DNA of 64,000 bases from contig NC_033566.1 in NCBI RefSeq assembly GCF_001680005.1, positions 2,046,001 to 2,110,000 of the forward strand, given 5' to 3'. Under the pieces are notes generated by a model, which made no database searches, had not been told where the DNA came from, and saw only the letters and a list, made by a program, of their open reading frames with translations. Of the stretch, positions 21,382-31,426 are shown piece after piece; positions within the stretch are counted from its first letter, which is position 1, and each line of letters starts with the position of its first letter. The DNA comes from Plasmodium coatneyi. Its lineage: Eukaryota; Apicomplexa; Aconoidasida; Haemosporida; Plasmodiidae. Made by a program: the position numbers and the translations under genes.

Positions 21382-23974
21382 GTAAGCTATGTTCCTTCTT
21401 CTGTTGCTTCTTTGCCTCCGTTGCCTTTGTTCTTGCTGTTGTTCGTTCTGCTCTTGCCTTTGTTGCCTCCGTTTCCTTTGTTCTTGCCTTCGTTGCCTGC
21501 GTTTCCTTCGTTCTTGCCTTCGTTGCCATTGTTCTTGTGATTCTTGCCATTGTTCTTGTGATTCTTGCCATTGTTCTTGCGATTCTTGTGATTCTTGCGA
21601 TTGTTCTTGCCATGGTTCTTGCGATTCTTGTGATTCTTGCGATTGTTCTTGCCATGGTTCTTGCCATGGTTCTTGCGATTCTTCTTGCCATTGTTGTGTA
21701 CTAGTATTTCTTGTTGTTGTATATTGCACATCATAGTATGATGTTAAATATTCCCTTGGAGCATAATCTCTTAATACGTCAAAGTGGTGACGTCTAGTGG
21801 AACCTCTTCCTCTTTTACCTCTTCTTCTGGAGGAATTATTTTTCCGATGGAATAACGGAGTGTACTAAAATGGGATGTTCGCAAAGGAAAAGAAAAAAAT
21901 AGGGTATGAAATACATGTAAAGGGAGCACCTTATTTTCTATTTCTCATTCTTAAGTACAAGGAAAATATTAATAAATGCTCCTACTCATATTTCTACTGT
22001 AACTGCATTTACCTTGTAAAGGAAGAGAGTTATGAATGCTGTTCCCAGCACGGCGAGTGCAGAAGAGGCAACAACAGTAATAGTGCTGTTACTTCCGGGG
22101 TAAATTTCGTCAGGGAAGGGTGCTCCTGCTTCAAGTTTGGACCAGTCTTTACATGATTGTTCCGGTTCACTTGTCACTTTACACTCTAGACCCCCGTTCT
22201 GTCCACCCTTACATTTTTCATACATTATTTTAAATTCATCACACCAATAATTCTTCTTTTTCCCCGGACACTTTTTGTCCATATATTTATAAGCAGAAAT
22301 AGCTTTCTGTAAGTACCTATAATACACCTTATCACAATTCTTCTCCCCACTGTCCACACTGCTATTTATAACATCTTTGTCCTTGTAATAATCAAACAAA
22401 TATTTCGAGTGTTTGAAATATTTCCTACTCCTTGTTGGGAACCGGAAGGAGCAATTATGGTTAGTGTAGCTACTTTGCATAGCATCTTTAACTGCCTTCA
22501 TCGCTTTACGGAATGATTCCCTATCCTCAAATTTGTTCAATAACATATTTCCCACCCAAAAATAGAAAAAGTCGCAATACTCTTTATTGTAGTTCGGGGG
22601 GGTGCCCGTCTCCTTCATTTTATCCACATAACACAATCCCTCAACAATTTTTTCTGTATAGCTCCTAACATCCTGATGTTCGTCTAATTTAACTTTCACC
22701 ACTCCGGGCCATGAATCCCTCACATTACATAGATTCAACCCTCCATAGAATCTTTTATAGTACATTGCTCTTGAGGGTAATTGATCCAAAGATGGATTCC
22801 CCTCCTATAAATATAAATGTAATTGAGTAGAATGTACATATATGCACATTCCTATGTGTTTGAACATTCCTTTAAAACTAACATACACTGTGAATAGAGC
22901 ATTGTATGTATAGTACTATATTATTCATTCTAAAATAAAAGGAAAGGAAAGGAAGAAAACCAACCTCCTCCCATGCTTCCTACCTTCTCTTCCTCCTTCA
23001 CACACTTACCTCCTCGTCGTCTTCGTTGAGGAAGTCGAGGTGGTCGTCCCCCTCATCATCATCGTCCTCGTCTTCGTCGTCTCCGTCAGATTGGTCTTCT
23101 GATGCGACTACTTCTTTAGACATTGCTGCACATGGTAATGTTGGTTTTTCTCCATTCTTAAAATATGTGTCATATTTACTCTTAAATGCCTTACAAGTTG
23201 CGTCACTTTCACAGTGAGTATTCATACTTTCATATGCTGTTTTAGCTTCCTTCCAGTGTGTTTCATATTCTTTCCAACAGGCGTTTGGTTCACTTTTCTT
23301 CCACTTCTTGAATGCTTCATAGTTATAACCGAACTCAAACATTTTTTTACTTCCGCCAAAGAGGGTATCACTGGTAGCACGGTATATTTTAGTGCAATTA
23401 TTAGTGCACGGAAATTTCTCCAGTTGTTGATAAATTGCATCCATTACCGTCTTAAGTGAATGATTCTCGAGCAAATTTCCCCTTATTTTATCACCTAACC
23501 AATAATAGAACAAATAGCACGGTTCATAGTAGTGGCCTCTCTCTGTTCTGTTTATCCCCCCACATGCGTCACAATAGTTCTTCACAATTTTATTGGCATC
23601 AGCCTTCGGAATGTTCGTGCGTCCTCCCAACAGTCCCTCCACTCCTATTTTCACTTGACTGAATTCCCCCGGCCGCGCTGTCTCTGCGGGACATTCTTTG
23701 CCTGTTTGGAATCCATCATATATCTGCTTTGAGACCAAATTACTCGAAGGACCGTCCTAAAGAATATATAGAATTGAACAGGATGATGTGGAACATGCGT
23801 AGAAATGGATGTTCCCACATGTCCGTCCTCTTCTTCATTTTCTGTTCTTTTTTTAAGGGGCTACTTTCAATTTGTTATATGTGCACACATTCCATTATGA
23901 ACTGTAAGCACAGAGAAGAGAAGGATAATTTTCCCTCTTTTGTGCTTTTTCACCCTTACTGGTACTGACGCCAT
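21370..23974 (-). CDS. KIR/PIR-type variant antigen with two extracellular domains and a Gln/Trp-rich tail (KIR-A)
   Basis: Exons are 23974-23960 (MASVP), 23756-23010, 22804-22013 and 21864-21370. All are phase 0 with good GT/AG ends, giving about 682 residues. Exons 2 and 3 each hold one cysteine-rich PIR-like domain; the recurring motif is FYYWLGD or FFYFWVGN after a conserved Cys. Domain 1 starts LVSKQIYDGF and domain 2 LDQLPSRAMYYKRF. An acidic linker of about 35 residues rich in Asp/Glu (end of exon 2) separates them. Exon 3 ends in a membrane segment (VVASSALAVLGTAFITLFLY). Exon 4 starts like other KIR tails (YTPLFHRKNNSSRRR) and ends RNIAYHRM, but the middle is a QE-based repeat (SQEPWQEPWQEQSQESQE and variants) then a QRRQ run. 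KIR proteins are thought to be exported to the infected red-cell surface. The first ATG with donor GTAAGG fixes the start. Confidence 0.85.
21450..21690 (-). repeat. QE-based repeat in the KIR-A tail
   Basis: On the minus strand, CAAGAA codon pairs alternate with CCATGG, CAATGG, CAATCG or TCA, building units of 9 to 15 bp and a larger 45-bp duplication. The encoded protein repeat is Gln-Glu with Trp or Ser at regular spacing. The opposite strand gives Cys/Leu-rich open frames, which are shadows. Confidence 0.85.
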
Positions 23975-24184
23975 TTTTTTCCTTCTGCAGTGGTGGTACT
24001 ATTCCTATAATACTGATATCTTTTATGTGAAGAATAATTTATTCATTCATTCATACACATAATTATGCATAGGAAGAAGTATGCATGTATGGAAAATTTT
24101 CATACCCCCTCTCTATGATGATTATTCGTTCCATGATTATATATGTGGGCGAATAGCAAGATTCCTTACTTTCCCAAAAGTGGC

Positions 24185-24482
24185 ACATTGTTCAATTTGT
24201 CAAACAATGAATAATATGTGGTATATACATATGCATCCAAAATTGTAATATGTATAGTAATTAAATGGAGAATAGAAACGAATATGTTGTAATGGCAGAA
24301 TAGAAAAGGACAAATTGAATTCCTCATATAATAATTCTTCTCCCATCCGTTACATTATTGACTAGTAGATGATTATACAGTGCACTATGCTATTATTTAT
24401 ATGCTTCCGTTAGTATTTACATAAGGTTGCAATTCCGCCCCTTTTTATCAGAAAATTTCGGCCCGCACTAATGATTGATTTG
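24185..24482 (-). promoter_or_regulatory. Conserved KIR 5' flank, copy 1
   Basis: The flank shares several blocks with 27245-27520 in the same order: ACATTGTTCAATTT, GGTATATA, ATGGCAGAATA/CGGCAGAATA, a TTATATGCTTCCG-like block and TTCGGC(C/G)CGCACTAATGATT. It starts about 210 bp upstream of the KIR-A start codon. Confidence 0.65.
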
Positions 24483-24768
24483 CGCTTCATTAGCGTTTGA
24501 GGAATGTGAAAGGGAAGAAAATGTTCATGATAGAGAAATTTATTTGGACCATTTATTACAAAATATTTGACATAAGCAAAATAAGGGGCATATAGGTTCG
24601 AGTAAAATATAATAACAATATTTCACTTTTCTTCATTGAGCGATACAATTAATGTGTTATAATATTTGTGTTACTTCCTATTTTTTTCCTTCCTTTTCTT
24701 ACAATGTTAATCATTCTTTGTAAATTTCTGTATGTAATTTTTTCGTTTTTTTTTTTCTTTTTATTTTT

Positions 24769-24902
24769 GTATTGCGCGAAAGCGTTTACCTATTCATGTG
24801 TAATTAATGAGCCAAAAAAATTTCCAACACCTCTGTAAACTGAAAATTTTTTTTTGGCTCATATTAATTACACATGAATATGTAAACACTTTCGCGTAAT
24901 AC
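24769..24902. repeat. Long inverted repeat (hairpin-forming element)
   Basis: The left arm (24769-24823) and right arm (24844-24902) are inverted copies of roughly 55-59 bp with a 20-bp loop. They share GTATT(G/A)CGCGAAAG, GTTTAC, TATTCATGTGTAATTAAT and GAGCCAAAAAAA. The arms differ at a few positions and by a two-base insertion. The right arm is flanked outside by a 24-bp A run. A third copy lies at 1461-1520. Confidence 0.85.
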
Positions 24903-25024
24903 AAAAAAAAAAAAAAAAAAAAAAAGGAACAAACGGAAGACATGCCATTGTAACCTTGTACACTTTATGAGCATCCCGGTTATTTATATCACCCCTTTCG
25001 GGACATCACATTTAATGGTACACA

Positions 25025-26952
25025 TCACATACGACCATAAGTGATATTCTGCCTTTGCAGATGTTCTCTTCCATTATTTGTCCTTCTAGATGGTGGCCTA
25101 CCACGATCATATATGGTAGAATGGTCCGTAGAACCTATTGTCGAATATGTTGTTGAAGCTTCTGTGGAGTATTCTGTGGAAGAGTCGTCCGTAAAGGCCC
25201 TTAATTCACTCCTGACGGTTGATCTTTCTTTTTTTCTCCTATGTGTGCCATTTATTCCCGAGAATACATTGGTATACTAATAGGGAAAAAGAAGAAGGGG
25301 AGTGTAAAAATATGTATTACATATATATATATTTATATATATATGTGAATATATACATTGTTATTATATATAATGTGCTCATTATATATGTACAATAAAG
25401 CACGGTTTATTCTACATTTATTTTTAAATAAGGAAGAAATAATAATAAATATTTTTATATAATTCCACTGTAATTATAATATTTACTTTATATAGAAAAA
25501 AAAAAACTGTTGGTAGTCCTATTGCGGCAAGTCCACCAGCAGCAGAGACACCAGGGACGATACCATTACCACTGGTGGGAATAACTTCATCTTCTTCAAG
25601 TTTCTTTGTCTCTGTTGGGACTTGTGAACCAGAACCAGCTTTACCAGGAACATGGTTCTGGGTGCTAGCAGTATGAAGGTGACCTGAAGAGTAAATAATA
25701 AATACAAAAAAAAAAAAAGAAAAGAGGAAAAAATATATGGGTGTCGGCTAAGTACAAAAGAGCGAACAGTATCGGTTAAGTATAATAGAGAAGGGGAAGG
25801 GGGGGAAACAAACAACATGATGTGATGTGGAGTGCTTGTGCACTGCAAGGTTGTAGTTGCTTCCTTCACTTTTCTGACATGCTCTTTTGCTTCTTCTTTT
25901 TTTCCTTTGGATATACTTACCTACTGCTTCCTTTGGCTTATCTGGACCTTCAGCACCAGCTTTATGACCTATACCAGAGTGATAAATGAAGGAAAGGGAG
26001 AACAGGGTAAGGGGGAAGGGAAAGGGTGAATAAGGAGTAGGGGAAGCGATGAGACTATTGTTTTAAGTATATATATTCATGAGTAATGGTGGTGGCAATA
26101 TTAGAATGTATGTTTGTCTATGTGTGTGCACACCCTTGTGGGTGCAGGAGCAGTTTCCTCCTATTCATTGCACTTCTTTTCTTCCTTCTTCTTGCATAAT
26201 AACATTTTAATTACGTGTACTATTTTATTTTTTTTTTTGTTCGAACCTGAGGTTTCTCCTGCTCCCTGGAGCTGATTCTGCTGCTGTTGTTGTTGTTCCA
26301 GCAGTTTCTGTTCCAGTTGAGCTAGTAGAGCTGATGGTGTTGGAATTTTTCCACTACCAGAATTATTATTATTCCTGCATACTTGTTGGAATAGGGTACA
26401 ATACTCCTTCCCTAGTGTGTTTCTTGCAGCGCATGCTCCGTTCATTGCAGTGCAGGCCCCTGCAGCACCTTCCACATATTTTTTATACGTTCGGAGACAT
26501 GTGTTTACACTTCTTTCTATATATGTCTCTATATCTTTATAGTCTTGGGAATAATCATATATTATTCGCATATTGCTGAATATGTCTTTACTAATTGTGG
26601 GATATACATACGTACACGCATCCTTAAAATTGAGTTTCCTTAGTGCACCATGTACTAGCGTTATGGCATTATAGAAGGTAAAATGTTCGATTTCTGTAAG
26701 TTCCTTCCTAATTATATCACCTATCCAATAATATAAAAAACCACAGTGTTTTTTATAGGACAGTTCCTCTGTATTTCCCATTGTTAGCGCGTAACAACAA
26801 GCCCTTACAAATCTGTCCTTATATTTGTCCATAGAAGTAAAATGCTGCAGTTCACTTCTTATTGCTCCAGTACATCTGCAAGAATTACTATCTGCATTCT
26901 CCCTCAATTCCTTATATACCTTCCCAGAAGGTAAATCATCCAAACATAGGTC
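25025..26952 (-). CDS. KIR/PIR-type variant antigen, single extracellular domain (KIR-B)
   Basis: Exons recognised are 26952-26247, 25968-25921, 25683-25487 and 25276-25025; junction phases fit (1, 1, 0). The first holds one PIR-like domain (LDDLPSGKVYKEL; GFLYYWIGDIIRKEL) and a Gln-rich stretch. Two small exons encode a polar hinge (HKAGAEGPDKPKEA; HLHTASTQNHVPGK). The third then gives the membrane segment ending GLPTVFFFLYK. The tail exon (YTNVFSGINGTHRR) has the Thr/Ser-rich STEYSTEAST pattern usual for this family and ends NITYGRM. The product is about 400 residues without exon 1. A first exon was not found with confidence: the ATG at 27066 lies where KIR-A predicts it, but no donor there gives phase 0. 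The gene may therefore start elsewhere or be damaged at its 5' end. As in the other two KIR genes, the tail exon follows a phase-0 intron directly after FLYK. Confidence 0.75.
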
Positions 26953-27244
26953 CTATAAGCGCAATTAGCAAGAAGTGGGACGTGTGAGTACATATGTTCA
27001 TATGCATTCTTGTGTTCTCAATATGTTGTGTCTAAAATACTGCGTGTGTAATATGTACGTAACCATTTTGAACAGAAGAAATGAATGTGTACAGGCTTCG
27101 CCATGTTTCTTTATTATACTGTCCATATATAATATATTTATGTTAAAAATTATTCACATATTCACATATATAAGGAATTTACAACAAATTTTACTTTCTT
27201 CCATTGATTGTGTATATTAAATTTTGACTTCCCCTAATTAATAT

Positions 27245-27520
27245 ACATTGTTCAATTTCTAGCCAATGCTATTATATGGTATATATTTGCCATATCATTA
27301 TATATACATAATTAAATTAGAATTATGAACGATTGTGCTATAACGGCAGAATAAAGGGGAAGGAGCAAAATTCCCATATACCCCTTATCTATGTGCTATA
27401 TTATTCGACTGTGGGTGACGGCGCAAAGTATTATGTTCCTATTTATATGGTTCCGCTGTTCTGTTCTCAGAAGCGCAATTTCTCCTTTGAACTGAAAACT
27501 TCGGCGCGCACTAATGATTT
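27245..27520 (-). promoter_or_regulatory. Conserved KIR 5' flank, copy 2
   Basis: This is the counterpart of 24185-24482. It shares ACATTGTTCAATTT, CGGCAGAATA, TTATATGGTTCCG and TTCGGCGCGCACTAATGATT (27501-27520). Its position predicts a KIR-B start near 27.04-27.07 kb. Confidence 0.65.
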
Positions 27521-28284
27521 ATGTTCTATTCTTATTTAAAAGGGGGTTATTGGAAACTGTGAACGTACGTATAGTTAATAAACATAATACCTTTCCCTTT
27601 TTTAAATGTGTACATATTTATCAATACATAATGAAGGGAGCGTGTGAATTCATGAAAAAAAGGATATACGGGGAATGTAGTTAAGAAGGAAGTAATTAAA
27701 TTACCAACAGAAGGGAATACCATCTATATCATAAGAATATTATGCACTTTATCCCTTTTATTCCTCTTCACAATAACATAGAAATAAGAACCCTTCTTCC
27801 TTCTTCTTATCCTCAGTTAAAATAACTGTGAATAACTCTTACATAAGATATACGTTGTGTTATTTTAGCCGTTTCACCCTTCCTCCTAATTGTACATTAC
27901 ATTTTACACGTCATATATATCTTTCCCCTCTTTATTTCCACCTTAAGGGAGTGTGGGGGTTGATATTCCTGATTTCCTCTTCTTAATGAGTAAAATGCTA
28001 TTATATATGTAAATGGTCATACACGTGTATATAGGGATCGCTTGTCATTTATGCAGTCACTATAATGTAGGATCATGAACAATAAATGAAGGTGCGTGTA
28101 TTGCCCACGGCATTGGATATGTATGTCATTTCTGCCTTCATATGAAGTATGGATTTTTCAGCAGTATGCTAAAAGAAATATGTATGGAAGGAACGATGTC
28201 TAAAGAACTAAAGGGATCTAAGGAAGGAAGGAAGGTCTAAGGAAAGTAAGGGTACTTTCCCTTAGAAAGTCATTCTTGTCCTTA

Positions 28285-28350
28285 CGCCCTGAAACAGCTA
28301 AACCCTAGTCCACATTGTTCCTCCTAAAACCTGAATCCCTGAACCTTATG
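28285..28350 (+). repeat. Degenerate interstitial telomere-like sequence
   Basis: The stretch contains CCCTGAAA, TAAACCCTA, CCTAAAACC, TGAATCCCTGAACC and similar. These are variants of CCCTAAA/CCCTGAA, the complement of the Plasmodium telomere heptad. The order is degenerate rather than a clean array. Confidence 0.6.
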
Positions 28351-28365
28351 TATGAAATCATAAAA

Positions 28366-28592
28366 CCTATGTGCGAAACCTCACACCCTAAAATGCGAAA
28401 TCCTACACATACACCCCTAAAATGCAAAATGCTATACACACCCTTAAATGAGAAATCCTATACAAACCCTAAAATGCGAAATCCTACACACACACACCCT
28501 AAAATGCGAAATCCTACATGCACACACCCCTAAAGTGTGAAATCCTATACACGCCTTAAATCCAACCCCCCCTAAGTGCGAAACCTTACACC
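28366..28592 (+). repeat. Imperfect tandem repeat of about 28 bp with a CCCTAAA core
   Basis: Seven or eight units of the form CCCTAAAATGCGAAATCC then TACACACACA follow each other at about 27-31 bp spacing (units near 28386, 28415, 28441, 28468, 28497 and 28528). Each begins with a telomere-like heptad. Variation between units excludes a CRISPR array. Confidence 0.85.
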
Positions 28593-28710
28593 CACTTACT
28601 CATTTACTCTTTACTTCTGTTTTTTTTTTTTTTTCTTTTTATTCCTTTTTTTCTTTCTTTTTTCTTTTCCTTTTTTCTTTTCTTACCTTCCGCCAAAAGC
28701 GCTTTTTTTT

Positions 28711-30834
28711 TCATCTGGAGGATGAAGTAGTGTATGGAATAGAATATTCCGTCATGGAGTCGGTTATTGTACCAAGCGTGAAATTATCTGTCGTATATTC
28801 CGTTGTGGAATGATCGTCGTCCTCTAACTCATTAAATTCTCTTCTAATGGCGGACCTCCTCCCCTCCCTTTTTTTCCTACTTCCTCCTCCAGAATAAGAG
28901 TTACGTAACAAAGATGGTAAGGAAGTGTACTAAAGAAGGAAAGGGACGGAATGGAATGGTGGAAGAGGATGTTTGGGAACATGTATATATATATCAGTAT
29001 GTATGTAGCTCTATTATAATTGTATACTTACTTTATATAAAAGGAATGTGATGAATGGAACTGCTACTACTCCTAATGCAGAAGTGACACCAGGTACAAC
29101 GCCACTATCATCAGTAGCAGTAGCAGTGGTGTGACCACCACCACCCCCTCTTCCATGATCTAATGTAGCAGATTGTTCCGTGACCCTTAATTCAGGTTCT
29201 GAAGGGGGTTTGGGCCCCATATCCTTTACATCGGGTTGCGGTCCATGTGCTACAAGATTAGTAGGCTTTGTGGCATCGTCCACAACTTTACATTTGGCCA
29301 ATTGTTGCAGTTCATCATACAACTGTTGTTTATATTTTGTGTTGAAGTCGTTACAATAAGGATGTGTAGTACCACCCTCTGGGCATTTAGATTTTATTTT
29401 TTCATAAGCTTTAAGAGCTTCTTTTAAGTATTTGGAGTATGCTAATTTGCAATGGTTGTCGTTCCCATACTTATTCAGTTCATGCTTTATAAGCTGATGG
29501 TCCTTGTAGTAATCAAATATTTTTTCCATTCGTTTGAAGTCCGATTTCTTTATTTTTTTATACATATGATTGCACTTACCATCAGTATTAGAGCCCCGTA
29601 GGTGTTGGTATATTTGGTCCATAGTCGTAAAGAACTCATTTTTGTCCATCACCCTTTCCCACACTTTTGTTCCTAACCAGTAGTAAAAATAGTAGCACCA
29701 ATCACTGTCAGCAGAACTCCTAGCCTCCTTTTTCCAATGTGCGAAACACCAGGCAGTCACTATTTTTTCTGCATAGTCCTCACTAATGTGATTACTCCCC
29801 AACACACTCTCTACTTTTTCTTTTATACTTTCTAGAGGGTAACTATTGTAAGAAACACAGTCGGTCTCCCTACTATCACCTAAATATCCATACTCCTTCC
29901 CTAAACCTGAACTCTTCAATTCCTGTTCCTCCGTCGCTGTTAGTTTGTCCTCCTTTTTTTCGACGTCATCTTCGTCGTCTTCCTCGTCGAGGTCGTCTTC
30001 GTCCAGATCATCTTCGGTGTCGTCTTCGAAGGTGTCTTCTTCTTCACATGGTACTTCTGCTAATGCGTTCGGCTCCTGATATTCCCACCCCCCATTTCCT
30101 CCCTGAAATTTTGCACAATATGAATTAGAACTATCCTCACTACCACATATACGCCCTAACCACGAATATTCATCCCTCGCTTTCGCTAATGTCGTGCTTA
30201 ATTTCTCATACAAGGAACATTTATTACTACTTCCTCCCTGTGTTAGGATTTTATAATTATAATTGTAATCGAACAGTTCTTTACTCTTCTTGAAGAAGGC
30301 ATCGCTAATATCCCTATATATATTAGTGCATTTATTATCACAATTAGTACTCTTCAGATGGTGGTAAGCCCCTTCCATGGCATACTTAAAATCATAATTC
30401 TCGGTCATTTTTTCCTTCACTTGAGTACCCAACCAATAGTAAAAAAAATAACAGAGATCATAGTACGGGGAGCCACCCTCCTTGGTTGTACATGCATAAT
30501 GCCAGTTCTGCACAATGTGACTGGGCAAGTCTTTATCCTTAATTTGGAGTGCCTTTAATGCAGTCCCCACATCCTTTATTAATTCTGTGTTACACTCCGG
30601 GGCATTGGCTCTCCTGCGGCACTCACTGGGTTCCTTGAATAGGGCATATGTTCCCTCTGAGGGTAACATATCAGCTACTTGTCCCTAAAAGTATGGAATT
30701 AGCGACATGTGTAAATACGTATTCCCCACTCTTTTCTATCTATTGAATGATACATAATCTACTTCGTGTTCCATATATAACTATTCATGATAAGGATGAA
30801 AGAAACTAACCACTAATAATGTATCCCCTGCCAT
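28711..30834 (-). CDS. KIR/PIR-type variant antigen with two domains in one exon (KIR-C)
   Basis: Exons are 30834-30811 (MAGDTLLV), 30684-29032 and 28929-28711, phase 0 throughout, giving about 631 residues. The large exon holds two cysteine-rich PIR-like domains: first MLPSEGTYALF with CYFFYYWLGTQV, then ESVLGSNHISEDY with WCYYFYYWLGTKV. Between them is a strongly acidic linker, with a DEDDLDEEDDEDD core, from about residue 210. After domain 2 come a Pro/Glu-rich stretch and a Gly/His/Thr stretch (RGGGGGHTTATATD). The membrane segment GVVPGVTSALGVVAVPFITF and LLYK follow. The tail exon (YTSLPSLLRNSYSGGGSRKK) carries HSTTEYTTDN and ends SIPYTTSSSR, a different ending from KIR-A and KIR-B. Exon 1 rests on an ATG with donor GTTAGT; this start is less certain than the rest. 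The likely role is a variant antigen on infected red cells. Confidence 0.82.
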
Positions 30835-31426
30835 TGTCCATTGCACATCCTTCTATGTATATGTAATAAATTTAAGTTAGAAATTGTTTCCCCTTATATG
30901 TGTGTGCGTGCTCACATGTATCGAAATAAAAAGGGGGATGCGTTTCTATTTTCGCCGATTTGTTCCCATATTAATTATAATTAGCAAGAACACATGTGCA
31001 TCAAACAGATCCTTTATTCCCTATATATATATTGCACAGTTTCCCGAACAACGATAACGCACATACTCACATATGCACATCGACATCATTATATGTGCAC
31101 ATATGAGTGAAGTAAGAAATGTAGGAAGGAAATGTATTTAAATAACAGAATAAAATTGGGTTAGTCATTTTAAAAAAATAGAAGGGATGGGGGAAGGTGA
31201 GGTTACCGTCATTACTTCGTGGGGACCTGCCATTCTGTATGTACATTTTTGTATATAGTAAGTTTATATTAACATGTGTGTTTCTTCCTTCCATATATAT
31301 ATATATGTGTGTTCACGTACAGAATATATAAATATATATATGATAAGTATGGGGAAATTTTTTTTTTCCTTTTTTTTTTTTTTTCTTTCATTTAAAAACA
31401 CTTTTTTTTCGTCTAGATGATGATGA
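30835..31426. other. Intergenic region between KIR-C and the orphan tail exon
   Basis: AT-rich, with dinucleotide TA runs (about 31020 and 31295-31345) and a T-rich run 31360-31410. It does not show the conserved TTCGGC 5' block found upstream of KIR-A and KIR-B. No gene is seen. Confidence 0.45.

Larger units (their letters stand above)
23975..25024. promoter_or_regulatory. Upstream region of KIR-A and 3' flank of KIR-B
   Basis: Between about 24185 and 24480 this region is recognisably similar to 27245-27520, upstream of the next KIR gene. The best-kept block is TTCGGCCCGCACTAATGATT at about 24463-24482. Beyond it lies the inverted-repeat element at 24769-24902 and a 24-A run. The shared block is a plausible KIR promoter or 5' untranslated element; that role is inference. 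No gene is seen. Confidence 0.5.
26953..28710. other. KIR-B upstream region and telomere-like repeats
   Basis: It contains the second conserved KIR 5' flank (27245-27520), an AT-rich stretch, degenerate telomere-like heptads (28285-28350) and an imperfect tandem repeat of about 28 bp (28366-28592). A pyrimidine-rich tract (28610-28690) follows, next to the end of KIR-C. No other gene is seen. Confidence 0.55.

Noticed and set aside
21389..21736. Cys/Leu-rich open frame on the plus strand opposite the KIR-A tail
   Set aside because: It is the reverse reading of the CAAGAA codon repeat. There is no start context or splice support, and the minus-strand exon joins in phase with KIR-A.
24590..24610. 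GGTTCGAG sequence resembling a tRNA T-loop
   Set aside because: No matching acceptor stem, D-loop or anticodon arm is found around it.
28366..28592. Regular repeats of about 28 bp resembling a CRISPR array
   Set aside because: The repeat units vary and lie directly next to each other with only CA-rich variation, not unique spacers. The genome is eukaryotic and the units contain telomere-like heptads.
29050..29175. Possible host-protein mimicry in the KIR-C region before the membrane segment (as described for CD99 in P. knowlesi KIR proteins)
   Set aside because: I see only general Gly/Thr/Val similarity and no long identical stretch. A BLASTP search against primate proteomes, requiring an ungapped match of at least 12 residues, would be decisive.
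21370..30834. Assignment of the three variant genes to SICAvar
   Set aside because: The domain size, FYYWLG motif, 3-4 or so exons and short tail fit KIR/PIR. SICAvar genes have many exons and repeated larger Cys-rich modules, which are not seen.
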